The position numbers and the translations under genes were made by a program. 64,000 bases of DNA from Comamonas suwonensis (GTDB lineage: Bacteria > Pseudomonadota > Gammaproteobacteria > Burkholderiales > Burkholderiaceae_C). The stretch is from the NCBI RefSeq assembly GCF_012844455.2, contig NZ_JABBCQ020000007.1:171777-235776 (forward strand), written 5' to 3'. This document shows positions 1-8,849 of this stretch, piece after piece. The notes under the pieces are model-generated. The model made no database searches. It saw only the letters and a program-made list of their open reading frames with translations, and was not told the DNA's origin. How positions within the stretch are numbered: the first letter of the stretch is position 1; every line of letters starts with the position of its first letter.

Positions 1-1
1 G

Positions 2-943
2 GCCTGGAACAAACCTCTGCCCCATCCCACGGAAATTTCTGCACCGTACTGGGAAGGCCTCAAATCCCATGAAGTCCGCATTCAGCAATGCGATCGCGGA
101 CATTCATTGTTTTTCCCCCGCACCCATTGCCCCACCTGCGGATCCCGCTCCTTGAAGTGGAGCAAGGTCTCCGGCGAAGGTACGCTGTACAGCTTCACCA
201 TTGCGCGCATTCCCACCATGCCCGAGTTCACGGACGAGATGCCTCAGGCACTGGCTGTGGTTGAGCTGAAAGAAGGCGTTCGCATCAACACCACCATGGT
301 GGGTGTCGATCCTGAAGCGCTGAAGGTTGGCATGGCGGTGCGCCCCGTGTTTGACGACCGTCCCGGTGAGATTACGCTGCTGCGCTTTACCGACAAGGCG
401 GGCAGTCATCCTTCGGTCATCAAGGCCGAAGAAGAGGCTGCATCGGCCGCCGCTGCCGTGGAGGAAAACGCGGCACCCAAGCGCAAGATTTCCGTCAAGG
501 ACATCGATGCCATGAAGTCGCTGGTCTCAGAGGAATACAGTCCCTGGTCCAACGAGTTCACCGTAAGCCAGGAAGTCATCAATGACTTCGCCAAGCTCTC
601 GGGCGATGACTACTGGATTCACACCGACCCCGTGCAAGCGCGTGAGAAGAGCCCGTTTGGCACCACCATCGCCCATGGCGCTCTGGTTCAGGTGCTGGCC
701 AGCCAGCTTCAGATCCCGCTGGACTACGAGGTGGTTGATTTCAACAACATGGTCAACTACGGTTCGGATCGTCTGCGCTTCCCATCGCCTGTTCCCTCTG
801 GCTGCAAGATTCGCGCCCGTGCGCGTATCAAGGCGGTTGAGCAAGTCAAGAGCGGGGTGCAGGCCACCATGGAAATCAACGTCCATGTGGTCGGCCAGGA
901 CCGCCCTGCGGTCATCAATGATCTGGTGATTCTGTACATGTAA
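2..943 (+). CDS. DUF35-MaoC fusion protein, 5' partial
   Basis: The reading frame is open from the window edge, so the true start lies upstream; 313 codons are visible. The first part is a DUF35 acyl-CoA-binding module: a KPLP/PYWEGLK helix, a rubredoxin-like zinc ribbon and an OB-fold (visible residues about 3-130). The second (about 185-313) is a MaoC hot-dog hydratase with the DYWIH and PFGTTIAHG motifs, so the catalytic Asp and His are kept. An acidic, Ala-rich linker joins them. In steroid degraders this architecture is seen in the ChsH2 partner of side-chain enoyl-CoA hydratases, which also associates with a thiolase-like aldolase. Its place next to tes genes fits side-chain work, but that is inference. 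The first zinc knuckle is C30-D-R-G33 instead of CxxC, while the second, C43-C46, is intact. Confidence 0.8.
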   Translation, partial: AWNKPLPHPTEISAPYWEGLKSHEVRIQQCDRGHSLFFPRTHCPTCGSRSLKWSKVSGEGTLYSFTIARIPTMPEFTDEMPQALAVVELKEGVRINTTMVGVDPEALKVGMAVRPVFDDRPGEITLLRFTDKAGSHPSVIKAEEEAASAAAAVEENAAPKRKISVKDIDAMKSLVSEEYSPWSNEFTVSQEVINDFAKLSGDDYWIHTDPVQAREKSPFGTTIAHGALVQVLASQLQIPLDYEVVDFNNMVNYGSDRLRFPSPVPSGCKIRARARIKAVEQVKSGVQATMEINVHVVGQDRPAVINDLVILYM

Positions 944-976
944 TCTGCGCGAGCAGAACGACAGCGAAAGACCGAC

Positions 977-2155
977 ATGGGCGCGACCTTCAAACCTCAA
1001 AATGTGGTCGCGCTCATGCTGGCGGCCAGTCTGGCCTCCACCATTGGTGGCCTGCCGTTCAATACGTTGCCAGTGCTGCTGGGTAGCCTGGCTGACAGCT
1101 TTCATCTGCCGCCTGAGCAGGTGGGCCTGCTGGGCTCCATCTGCTTTGGCGGCTATCTGCTGGGAACGCTGGGCGCGCCCGTCTGGATGAACCGGCTCAA
1201 CTGGCGCTGGCTGACGGTGGTGGGTGCCATGGGTACGGCGCTGTGCTTTGCGCTCAGCGCCATGGTGCAGGCCTTGCCGCTGCTGTATGTCAGCTGGGCT
1301 TGTACCGGCTTTTTTGCGTCGACCATGACTTGCCTGGGCATGCGGATGCTTTCCGATTTGCCCAACAAGGAACGCGCCTTTGGCGTGCGTCAGGGGGTGG
1401 AGCTTTCGGTGACGGCGGCGGTGCTGTTTGCGCTGCCGCCGCTGCTGATTGCCCGCTTTCAGTATGCAGGTGCCGCCTGGGCCTTGGCAGCGCTGGTGCT
1501 GCTGCTGGGACTCTCCGTCTTCTGGGTACCAAGTGGGGCACACGCCCGTTCAACACTCTTAACCGATGCGCTGACCATTCAGCCTCATCGCACGCCTGTG
1601 AAAGCCTGGTGGGCGCTGGCCGTGCTGTGGCTGTTTCTGGTCGGCAATGTCGGTCTGTGGGCGTTTCTGGAGCGCATTGGTGTCCACCTGTCTGTCAGTG
1701 CGACGGACATGGGGGTGGTCTTTGCCGTGCTCAAGCTGCTGGGCAGCGTGGCGGCTTTCTGCATTGCCGGAGTGGGGGCGCGCTGGTCGCTGGCGAGGGG
1801 GCTGAGTGTGACCTTGCTGGGCCTGATGGGCGGGCTGGGTCTGCTGGCATCCGCCACGGGTTTTGGCTTTTATGCCGCCGGTGCTTGGCTATGGGAGTTT
1901 GCCTTTACCTGCGGCTGCGTTCTACAGACGGCTCATATTGCGCGTATCGACCCTTCGGGGCGCGCCATTGTGCTGGTGCCGGGTGCGTTTGCACTGGCTT
2001 CCATGGTGGGGCCGGGTGTGGCGGGCAAGCTCATGGGGGCGCAGGGAATTGAGCCTGTGCTGTGGTTCGCACTGGCTTCCAGCGTGGTACCTGTCCTCCA
2101 TTTGCTGCTGAGTAAAAAATCACGGTTAAATCAGCTTTTGGTGCACGCTGGATAA
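977..2155 (+). CDS. MFS transporter
   Basis: A 392-residue, very hydrophobic protein with about 12 membrane segments and a major facilitator layout: an N-terminal half with a GxLxxxxxLPPEQVGLLGS loop, a central cytoplasmic loop near residues 190-210 and a second six-helix half. The substrate cannot be told from sequence. It starts 33 bases after the DUF35-MaoC gene on the same strand, so the two are probably cotranscribed, and a steroid, bile-salt or related acid substrate is plausible from context only. A terminator hairpin follows at 2194-2220. The start ATG has only a weak ribosome site (GCGAAAG). Confidence 0.8.
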   Translation: MGATFKPQNVVALMLAASLASTIGGLPFNTLPVLLGSLADSFHLPPEQVGLLGSICFGGYLLGTLGAPVWMNRLNWRWLTVVGAMGTALCFALSAMVQALPLLYVSWACTGFFASTMTCLGMRMLSDLPNKERAFGVRQGVELSVTAAVLFALPPLLIARFQYAGAAWALAALVLLLGLSVFWVPSGAHARSTLLTDALTIQPHRTPVKAWWALAVLWLFLVGNVGLWAFLERIGVHLSVSATDMGVVFAVLKLLGSVAAFCIAGVGARWSLARGLSVTLLGLMGGLGLLASATGFGFYAAGAWLWEFAFTCGCVLQTAHIARIDPSGRAIVLVPGAFALASMVGPGVAGKLMGAQGIEPVLWFALASSVVPVLHLLLSKKSRLNQLLVHAG

Positions 2156-2193
2156 GCGCTAGTAGCTACAGATTTCATAGTTTCCTCTTGCTA

Positions 2194-2220
2194 GGCGCCT
2201 GTCAATGACAGGCGCTTTTC
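2194..2220 (+). terminator. Rho-independent terminator after MFS gene
   Basis: The GCGCCTGTC / GACAGGCGC inverted repeat is followed by TTTTC, 39 bases after the MFS stop codon. It probably ends the DUF35-MaoC/MFS transcript. Confidence 0.7.
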
Positions 2221-2373
2221 ATTGCCGGACAGTTAAAGCTTAGGGGTTGAACCTTAGGTAAATACCTGTTCGTTGAAATGGACGATGTTGCATTTCTTGC
2301 GCTGGCGATACTGCAAGCAAATAGGGCGTTAGAAGCTCAAGACGTTAACGCTGGCATAGCAAAGGAGACGACG

Positions 2374-2577
2374 ATGAAAAAGCCTTCTCAACTGATGAAC
2401 AGGGTACGGCTTCTAGGGCTTGGCTTGGCAGCGCTGGCGCTGTCTCTGCCTGCCACGAATCTGCAGCAAAACGCAGCCGCTGCTGCGCAGGCTGATTCGC
2501 AAGTCAAGCTGCCTGCCGGCATCAGCATGGCCAGCGCACATAAGTCCTGGCAAACCGTTTTGGCATCCCGCTATTGA
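2374..2577 (+). CDS. small exported protein, unknown function
   Basis: A 67-residue reading frame. The ATG at 2374 is chosen because AAAGGAGACG precedes it at proper spacing; a longer frame from 2278 exists but has no ribosome site. Residues 1-35 form a Sec-type signal peptide (KK/R n-region, GLGLAALALSL core, alanine-rich cleavage region). The mature part is only about 30 residues, with no cysteine and no recognised motif. It stands alone between a terminator and the decayed tesG copy. It may be a periplasmic peptide; no function can be given. Confidence 0.55.
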   Translation: MKKPSQLMNRVRLLGLGLAALALSLPATNLQQNAAAAAQADSQVKLPAGISMASAHKSWQTVLASRY

Positions 2578-2665
2578 GTTTCGAGCTGGTCCCTGCGCTG
2601 GGGACTAGCCGGTCTGCTTTTCGCTCTCTTTTATCCCTCTCTTCGCTTCTTGCACTTCTCCATGT

Positions 2666-2880
2666 AAAAGGTTCCGTCGCCGCCCTAGGCCGCCACTGAA
2701 CACGAACTCATTGAGGAAGTGAGAGCCCGAGGAAAACGGCTTGAACCGCGCAGCTACTTCGCTGGCGCATTGTGGTCAGAGCCGTGTCTTTCATCATGTC
2801 TTCCTGATCGCCAACCATGGCTCAGCGGCCCCGTTCCAACGCGCGCGGCTTGGGCTTCCGCTCGCTTGGAAAACAGCACG
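2666..2880 (-). pseudogene. decayed 3' end of a tesG-like aldolase gene with its terminator
   Basis: This stretch aligns with the 3' end of intact tesG plus its downstream terminator (5992-6230). Read leftward it gives GR*AMVGDQEDMMKDTAL, against [18 protein letters not shown] in TesG. It carries an in-frame stop (TGA in place of Arg), has lost the normal stop, contains deletions upstream in the aldolase reading direction, and the terminator stem is degraded. No further match is visible beyond about 2895. It is a remnant, not a gene, and marks a duplication or insertion involving the iron module at 3.0-5.96 kb. Confidence 0.8.
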
Positions 2881-3005
2881 AGGCAACCCGGCATGTCGAC
2901 CTCGCGCTGAAACAGCACTGTGTGGCCTCCGCATGATTTTTGAGCTTCCAAAGCTGCCTACAAGACTTCTATTTTTCCATGATTTCTGTACTGTAAAGTA
3001 CAGGT

Positions 3006-3024
3006 AAATGAGAGTCATTCTCGA
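3006..3024 (+). promoter_or_regulatory. candidate Fur box upstream of TonB receptor
   Basis: AAATGAGAGTCATTCTCGA is close to the Fur pattern of nATnATnAT hexamers (AATGAGAATCATTCTC type) with a GAGA/TCTC inverted core. It lies about 115 bases before the receptor start, a position suited to iron-dependent repression. It was identified by eye. Confidence 0.6.
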
Positions 3025-3138
3025 CTATGATTCACGCGCTTTCGCACAGCACATAGGTTGTAGCCAATTGATGCCGTAGTCACTGTTTCGGTAGATACCC
3101 GCCAAGCCGCATTAAAAACTTCATATAACGAGGCATTT

Positions 3139-5238
3139 ATGGCATTAAGGTATTCACCGCTGGCCGCGGCATTGGGGCTGGCTTTTTCTGGCGCAGCGTG
3201 GGCGCAGCAAGCATCGGAAGTGACACTGGGGGAGGTGCAGGTTCGCAGCGATCGCCAGCTCGATCCCAGCTACAACCCGCCTACGGCAACGAGCGCAACC
3301 AAGATTGAGGCACCGCTGCGCGATATCCCTCAGACCGTGAATCTGGTGCCGCAGAGCCTGCTGCGTGATCAGGTCGCGCAGTCCATGCAAGATGCCCTCA
3401 AAGCCGTGCCTGGCGTGGGCCTGTCTCATGGCGATGGTCAGCGCGATCAGGTCACCATTCGCGGCTTCTCAGCCATTGCCGATCAGTTTGTGGATGGTTT
3501 GCGCGATGACGCGCTGTACTTCAGGGACTTGTCCAATATTGAGCAGATTGAAGTGCTCAAAGGCCCTGCGTCGGTGCTCTATGGGCGTGGCTCATCGGGC
3601 GGATTGATCAACCGCATCACCAAGAAGCCGGGAGGCAACTTCAGCGAAGTGGGTCTGACACTTGGGCGCTGGAACCAGCGCCGGGGCGAGTTCGACCTGG
3701 CCCGTGCACCAGAGGGCGGTGTGGTGTCTTATCGCCTGACCGGCGCCGTCGAGCGCGCCGACAGCTATCGTGACCAGCAGTTTCTGGATCGCAAGGCAAT
3801 GGCCGCATCAGTGTTGATCAAACCCAGCGCCGACACCAGTGTGCTGCTGCAGGCCGACTATCTCAAAGACAGCCGGTTGACGGATTTCGGTATACCCGCA
3901 TATCAGGGCAGGCCCGTCAACGTGGCCCCGGGCACCTATTACGGCGCGGCGAATGCCAGGGATGTGGATGTGAGCAGAGCCGAGGTGGCATCGCTGGGTG
4001 CGACCTTGAATCACCGTATCAGCGACAGCTTGTCGCTGCGCAATGCATTCCGCTACTACGACTATTCGCTGGAAAGAAGCAACACGCTGGTCGGTTCGGT
4101 CAATGAGAAGGCGATGACTGCATCGCTGACCCGGGGTGATCTGCAGCGTGACGAAAGCGGCTTCTTCAATCAGACCGAGCTGACGCAAAAGCTGGAGCTG
4201 GCGGGGATGAAGCATCAGCTGCTGTATGGCTTTGAATTCGGTCGCCAGAGCAAGGAGCTGATCTCATACAGCCGGGCCAATGTGGCGACCGTCTCGCTCT
4301 TGAATCCGGTGCTGCCAACCCTGCCGCGGCGCATTGATGGCAAGCCTTCGGCAGACAATCAAAGCGTCTTCAAGGTGGCCAGCGTATACCTGCAGGACTT
4401 GGTCACCATTACCCCACAGTGGAAGGCTCTGGCGGGCGTGCGTTACGACCGTTTCCAGCAGGACACGCATGAGCGCCAGCCCGGCAAGCCGGATCTGGGT
4501 CGCACGGACACAGCCTGGAGCCCGCGCATCGGTCTGGTCTATCAGCCATCGTCTGCGTGGTCTTACTATGCTTCGTGGAGCAAGTCCTTCCAGCCCTCGG
4601 GTGAAACCTTTGCGCTGGCTGCGAGCAATGCGCAACTGGCACCGGAGAAGACGACCAGCCAGGAGGTTGGTGTCAAGTGGGATCTGCCGGATGGCAAGGC
4701 GTCGGTCACAGCTTCGCTGTTCAAGCTGGAGCGCACCAATATCAAGAGCACCGACCCCACAACCAATACCGTTGTGCCTCTGGGTGTACAGCGCACCAAT
4801 GGCTTGGAGCTGACCTTTGCGGGTGAAATTGTGCCCTCCTGGCAGATCTGGGCAGGCTATGCCTTCCTTGACGGTGAAATGACGACATCGCCAGCTGTTG
4901 ATGCAGGCCAGCCCGTGCAGGGCAAGCGTCCCACGCTGACCGCCAAGCACAGTGCCAACCTTTGGCTAACCAAAGCGCTGGGTCACGGCTTTGGTCTGGG
5001 CGGGGGGCTGAACTATGTGGGGGCCCGGTTTGCCAATCCAGGTAACACTGTGACCTTGCCTGGCTACGTGACGGTGGATGCCATGGCCTACTACCGCATG
5101 GGTGTCTGGGATGTACAGCTCAAGCTCAACAACCTGCTGGATCGCCGCTATATCGTCGCCGGTCATGGCAGCTCGCCCAACCTCAACCTGCCAGGTGCGC
5201 CGCGCTCTGCCCAGGTTGTGGCGCGCTATCGCTTCTAA
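3139..5238 (+). CDS. TonB-dependent siderophore receptor (catecholate Fiu-like)
   Basis: A 699-residue outer-membrane receptor. Residues 1-22 are a signal peptide ending AAWA. A plug domain follows (about 45-160: LRDIPQTVNLVP, the VPGV region, VTIRGFSA, IEQIEVLKGPASVLYGRG) and then a 22-strand barrel ending in the aromatic YRF typical of outer-membrane insertion. The GRGSSGGLINRITKKP motif is typical of the ferric-catecholate/hydroxamate receptor family. It would take up a ferric siderophore using TonB energy; the ligand is not predictable. It is preceded by a candidate Fur box and followed after 3 bases by a PepSY membrane gene, so both are likely iron-regulated and cotranscribed. Confidence 0.9.
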   Translation: MALRYSPLAAALGLAFSGAAWAQQASEVTLGEVQVRSDRQLDPSYNPPTATSATKIEAPLRDIPQTVNLVPQSLLRDQVAQSMQDALKAVPGVGLSHGDGQRDQVTIRGFSAIADQFVDGLRDDALYFRDLSNIEQIEVLKGPASVLYGRGSSGGLINRITKKPGGNFSEVGLTLGRWNQRRGEFDLARAPEGGVVSYRLTGAVERADSYRDQQFLDRKAMAASVLIKPSADTSVLLQADYLKDSRLTDFGIPAYQGRPVNVAPGTYYGAANARDVDVSRAEVASLGATLNHRISDSLSLRNAFRYYDYSLERSNTLVGSVNEKAMTASLTRGDLQRDESGFFNQTELTQKLELAGMKHQLLYGFEFGRQSKELISYSRANVATVSLLNPVLPTLPRRIDGKPSADNQSVFKVASVYLQDLVTITPQWKALAGVRYDRFQQDTHERQPGKPDLGRTDTAWSPRIGLVYQPSSAWSYYASWSKSFQPSGETFALAASNAQLAPEKTTSQEVGVKWDLPDGKASVTASLFKLERTNIKSTDPTTNTVVPLGVQRTNGLELTFAGEIVPSWQIWAGYAFLDGEMTTSPAVDAGQPVQGKRPTLTAKHSANLWLTKALGHGFGLGGGLNYVGARFANPGNTVTLPGYVTVDAMAYYRMGVWDVQLKLNNLLDRRYIVAGHGSSPNLNLPGAPRSAQVVARYRF

Positions 5239-5241
5239 AAA

Positions 5242-5955
5242 ATGAGCGCTATACGTCCATCGATAAAGGCGGAACCGGGGATGAGCGGTGAACCGATCAC
5301 GCCGCGACCGGCAAAGTCCGGTGGCGGACATTTGTTTGTTCCGGCGCGCTGGCATCGGCCGGTCGTTCTCAAATGGCTGCGCCGCGTCCATGCCTGGCTG
5401 GGTATCTGGGGTGCCGCTCTTGGCTTGTTGTTTGGCGCCACGGGCCTGCTGCTCAATCATCGGGCCACGATGAAGATACCCGGCCCTGCGTATGACAACA
5501 CCCAGTGGCAGCTCAGTCTGGCGCAGCAGCCTGCAGATATTGATGCACTGGTGCGGCAATTGCAGCAGGAGCTGGGGATTAGCAAACCACCGCATCAGAA
5601 AAAGGTGGAGGCCTCAGGCCCCACACCCTGGCCCGGTGCCAGGCAGCCTGAGCGCTGGCAGATTGCCTTTGCTGTCCCAAAGGCCACGGTCAATGCAGAA
5701 TATTGGGTGGGCAACCAGTCGGTATCGAGCAAGCGCATGGACCCCAATTTGCTGGCCAAGCTGAACCGGCTGCACATGGCAACCGGTGCATCTGCGGCCT
5801 GGATCTTGCTCACAGACACCCTGGCCGGTGCCTTGATTGCACTGTCGTTGACGGGCATCTTGCTCTGGACGAAGTTGCATGGCTGTCGCTTATTGGCTTT
5901 GGGTATTGGGGGAAGCAGTCTTGGACTTTTGTTGTTGCTTGGCTTCACAGCTTGA
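5242..5955 (+). CDS. PepSY-associated membrane protein
   Basis: A 237-residue protein with a cytoplasmic N-terminus, a first membrane helix at about 53-74 (GIWGAALGLLFGATGLLLNHR), a periplasmic PepSY-like region and two C-terminal helices (about 180-208 and 215-235). The WLRRVHAWLGIWGAALGLLF and LNRLHMATG motifs match the PiuB/PepSY_TM type often encoded beside siderophore receptors. Such proteins are thought to reduce or release iron from siderophores in the periplasm, but the activity is not proven for this one. It starts 3 bases after the receptor stop, which indicates translational coupling. An alternative start is the ATG at 5281. Confidence 0.75.
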   Translation: MSAIRPSIKAEPGMSGEPITPRPAKSGGGHLFVPARWHRPVVLKWLRRVHAWLGIWGAALGLLFGATGLLLNHRATMKIPGPAYDNTQWQLSLAQQPADIDALVRQLQQELGISKPPHQKKVEASGPTPWPGARQPERWQIAFAVPKATVNAEYWVGNQSVSSKRMDPNLLAKLNRLHMATGASAAWILLTDTLAGALIALSLTGILLWTKLHGCRLLALGIGGSSLGLLLLLGFTA

Positions 5956-5988
5956 GTTGCCATGGAATGTGGGGTGCTGATGCTCCAT

Positions 5989-6028
5989 AAAAAAAGGTTC
6001 AGTGGCCGTCCCAAGCAGCCACTGAACC
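5989..6028 (-). terminator. terminator of the tesA1-D-E-F-G operon
   Basis: An 11-bp perfect stem, GGTTCAGTGGC / GCCACTGAACC, is followed on the minus strand by seven Ts. It lies about 40 bases past the tesG stop. A degraded copy sits at 2666-2700. Confidence 0.85.
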
Positions 6029-6066
6029 CGAATCCAAAGTGGAAATGAGAACCTGAAGAAAACGGC

Positions 6067-7104
6067 TTAGGCCGTGACAGCCGCCTTGCGGTTGCGAACC
6101 ATGGTCAGGGCCGTGTCTTCAATCATGTCTTCCTGACCGCCCACCATGCCGCGGCGGCCCAGCTCCAGCAGCAGCTCGCGCGCGGGAATGCCGTACTTGG
6201 CTTCAGCGCGCTTGGCAAACAGCAGGAAACTGCCATACACGCCAGCGTAGCCCAGTGTCAGCGCATCGCGGTCGATGCGGATGGGGAAGTCCATCAGCGG
6301 GACCACCAGGTCTTCGGCGACGTCCTGGATTTTGAACACGTCCACGCCGGTTTCAATGCCCATGCGGGCGCACACGGCAATCAGCACTTCCATGGGGGTG
6401 TTGCCGGCACCAGCGCCCAGGCCGGCGGCTGCCGCGTCGATGCGGTTGGCACCGACTTCGATCGCAGCCAGTGAGTTGGCAATGCCCATCGCCATGTTGT
6501 GGTGACCATGGAAGCCCAGCTCGGTCTCCGCATTCAGTGCCTGGCGCACGGCAGACAGGCGCTCTTTTACGTCGTCAGGCAGCATATAGCCGGCCGAGTC
6601 GGTGATGTAGATGCAGTTGGCACCGTAGCTTTCCATCAGCTTGGCCTGCTTGACCAGACCTTCGGCGCTGTTCATGTGCGCCATCATCAAAAAGCCCACC
6701 GTGTCCATGCCCATCTTGCGGGCCATGGAAATGTGCTGCTCGGACACATCGGCCTCGGTGCAATGGGTGGCCACGCGGATGGTGGAGACGCCGAGGTCGT
6801 AGGCCATCTTCAGGTGGTCGACGGTACCGATGCCGGGCAGCAGCAGGGCGGACACTTTGGCCTGCTTCATGAGCGGGATGACGGCACCCAGATACTCTTC
6901 GTCGGTGTGGGAGGGGAAGCCGTAATTGACGGAGCTGCCGCCCAGACCGTCACCGTGGGTGACTTCGATCAGGGGCACGCCAGCTGCATCGAGACCGCAG
7001 GCCACGGTTTTCATTTGTTCCAGCGAGATGAGGTGGCGCTTGGGGTGCATGCCGTCGCGCAGCGTCATGTCATGAACGGTGATTTTCTTACCTTTGAGGG
7101 ACAT
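6067..7104 (-). CDS. tesG: 4-hydroxy-2-oxo-acid aldolase TesG
   Basis: A 345-residue class II pyruvate aldolase of the DmpG/MhpE/HsaF family. In steroid catabolism it splits 4-hydroxy-2-oxohexanoate into pyruvate and propionaldehyde. [11 protein letters not shown] near residue 14 holds the metal-binding Asp and catalytic region; [10 protein letters not shown] near 198 supplies the two metal-binding His; the C-terminal region caps the aldehyde channel. In the family the enzyme forms a stable complex with the acylating dehydrogenase, and here tesF lies 14 bases upstream. It is the last gene of the leftward operon and has an AGGAG ribosome site. A decayed relative of its 3' end lies at 2.7 kb. 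Confidence 0.93.
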   Translation of the reverse strand: MSLKGKKITVHDMTLRDGMHPKRHLISLEQMKTVACGLDAAGVPLIEVTHGDGLGGSSVNYGFPSHTDEEYLGAVIPLMKQAKVSALLLPGIGTVDHLKMAYDLGVSTIRVATHCTEADVSEQHISMARKMGMDTVGFLMMAHMNSAEGLVKQAKLMESYGANCIYITDSAGYMLPDDVKERLSAVRQALNAETELGFHGHHNMAMGIANSLAAIEVGANRIDAAAAGLGAGAGNTPMEVLIAVCARMGIETGVDVFKIQDVAEDLVVPLMDFPIRIDRDALTLGYAGVYGSFLLFAKRAEAKYGIPARELLLELGRRGMVGGQEDMIEDTALTMVRNRKAAVTA

Positions 7105-7118
7105 GTTCTTCTCCTAGA

Positions 7119-8042
7119 TCAGGCTGCAACAGCGACTTCAGCGGGCTCAAAGCGGCCAGCCAGGATTTCTTCAGCAAACATCTCAGCCGTGCGCGCGGCA
7201 GCGGCGGTCATGATGTCCAGGTTGCCGGCGTACTTGGGCAGGTAGTCGCCCAGGCCTTCGACTTCCATGTAGATGGAGACGCGGTTGCCGTCGATGACCG
7301 GGCCGTTGACCAGCTTGTAGCCGGGCACGTACTTCTGCACTTGCTTGATCATGTCCTGCACGGATGCTTCGATCTCGGCAACCTTGGGTGTGTCCACCGT
7401 CAGGCAGTGAATGGTGTCGCGCATGATGAGCGGCGGCTCTGCCGGGTTGATCACGATGATGGCCTTGCCTTTTTGGGCGCCACCAATCTTCTCCACGGCA
7501 CCGGCTGTGGTGCGCGTGAACTCGTCAATGTTCTTGCGGGTACCGGGGCCTACCGACTTGCTGGACACCGTCGCCACGATTTCGCCATAGCTCACGGCTT
7601 GCACGCGCGAGACCGCTGCGACCATGGGGATGGTGGCCTGGCCGCCGCAGGTGACCATGTTCACGTTCATGGCCTTTTCAGCCACCTTCTCGGCCAGATT
7701 CACGCTGGGCACGCAGTAGGGGCCGATGGCCGCAGGTGTCAGGTCGATCATCAGCACGCCCAGTTCGTTGAGCTTGCGGCTGTTTTCAGCGTGGACATAG
7801 GCGCTGGTAGCGTCAAAGGCGATCTGGATGCCGTCTTCCTTGACGAAGGGCAGCAGGCCATCCACGCCATCAGCCGTGGTCTTGATGCCCATTTCGCGGG
7901 CGCGCTTCAGGCCATCAGATTCGGGGTCGATACCGACCATCCACACAGGCTCCAGAATGGAGGAGCGCTGCAGTTTCATGAGCAGATCGGTGCCGATGTT
8001 GCCGGGACCGATCAGTGCGCACTTGATTTTCTTTTGCGTCAT
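7119..8042 (-). CDS. tesF: acylating acetaldehyde/propionaldehyde dehydrogenase TesF
   Basis: A 307-residue enzyme of the DmpF/MhpF/HsaG family that oxidises the aldehyde released by TesG to acyl-CoA with NAD+ and CoA. The N-terminal [11 protein letters not shown] is the Rossmann NAD-binding motif; [10 protein letters not shown] carries the catalytic cysteine. Its length is normal for the family. It overlaps no neighbour: 6 bases separate it from tesE and 14 from tesG. In the steroid pathway the preferred substrate should be propionaldehyde, giving propionyl-CoA, but the sequence alone does not settle C2 versus C3 preference. Confidence 0.93.
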   Translation of the reverse strand: MTQKKIKCALIGPGNIGTDLLMKLQRSSILEPVWMVGIDPESDGLKRAREMGIKTTADGVDGLLPFVKEDGIQIAFDATSAYVHAENSRKLNELGVLMIDLTPAAIGPYCVPSVNLAEKVAEKAMNVNMVTCGGQATIPMVAAVSRVQAVSYGEIVATVSSKSVGPGTRKNIDEFTRTTAGAVEKIGGAQKGKAIIVINPAEPPLIMRDTIHCLTVDTPKVAEIEASVQDMIKQVQKYVPGYKLVNGPVIDGNRVSIYMEVEGLGDYLPKYAGNLDIMTAAAARTAEMFAEEILAGRFEPAEVAVAA

Positions 8043-8048
8043 GGTGTC

Positions 8049-8843
8049 TTACTCCGTGAATTGAATGGAACAGGTGCCCATGCCTTCGATGACCATGTCG
8101 AAACGGTCGCCGGCAGAGGCAGGCACGAGAGGGGCGAGAGAGCCGGAGAGAATCACTTCGCCAGCCTTGAACGGAATGCCGAAAGCGCCCAGGGTGTTGG
8201 CCAGCCAGGCCACCGCTTCAGCCGGGTGGCCTTGCACCGCGCTGCCCAGGCCAGCACCTGCAGGCTGGCCGTTCTTGGTCATTTGCATGGAGGCTGCGGC
8301 CAGGTCCAGCGAAGCCGGGTCAGTGTGCTGCTTGCCGATGACGAATACGCCGCAAGAGGCGTTATCGGCCACGGTGTCCTGAATCTTGATCTTCCAGTCA
8401 TTGATGCGTGAATCAACAATTTCGAAGCAGGGTGCGACCCATTTGGTAGCGGCCAGAACGTCTTCCTTGGTCACGCCCGGGCCTTGCAGGTCCTTCTTGA
8501 GCATGAAAGCGATTTCGCCTTCGGCGCGGGGCTGGATGAGGCCGGAGGCTTTGAGCGAGACGGCGGCTCCGTCCTCGAACTGCATGCTGTCGGTGAGAAA
8601 GCCAAAGTCGGGCTGGAATACACCCAGCATGTCCTGCACGGGCTTGGACGTGACGCCGATTTTCTTGCCAATCAGGCGCTCGCCCGATGCTTCACGCAGG
8701 CGCAGCATGTGCAGGGAGATGTGATAAGCGTCTTCCACCGTCATTTCGGGGTGGCTGTCGGTCAGCGGAGCCAGGGTCTTGGCGGTGCGCAGCGCGTCAT
8801 ATAGGCGCTGGCCTTGGGCTTCAATAAATTGCTTGTCGCTCAT
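8049..8843 (-). CDS. tesE: 2-hydroxyhexa-2,4-dienoate hydratase TesE
   Basis: A 264-residue member of the FAH-like 2-oxopent-4-enoate hydratase family (DmpE, MhpD, HsaE). It adds water to 2-hydroxyhexa-2,4-dienoate, the small fragment released by TesD, giving 4-hydroxy-2-oxohexanoate for TesG. Visible family motifs are IGKKIGVTSKPVQ, the metal-site region EGEIAFMLKKDL and SGSLAPL near the C-terminus. It is spaced 6 bases from tesD and 6 from tesF, so is tightly coupled in the operon. The neighbours make the steroid assignment much stronger than the family alone. Confidence 0.92.
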   Translation of the reverse strand: MSDKQFIEAQGQRLYDALRTAKTLAPLTDSHPEMTVEDAYHISLHMLRLREASGERLIGKKIGVTSKPVQDMLGVFQPDFGFLTDSMQFEDGAAVSLKASGLIQPRAEGEIAFMLKKDLQGPGVTKEDVLAATKWVAPCFEIVDSRINDWKIKIQDTVADNASCGVFVIGKQHTDPASLDLAAASMQMTKNGQPAGAGLGSAVQGHPAEAVAWLANTLGAFGIPFKAGEVILSGSLAPLVPASAGDRFDMVIEGMGTCSIQFTE

Positions 8844-8849
8844 GATGGA

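Noticed and set aside
1243..2052. 269-codon frame inside the MFS gene on the same strand
   Set aside because: It lies in another phase of a clear membrane protein and is Cys/Gly rich, typical of a shifted reading.
2754..3018. Short overlapping frames of 65-88 codons in the tesG remnant region
   Set aside because: They arise from the decayed tesG copy and the receptor leader; none has a ribosome site.
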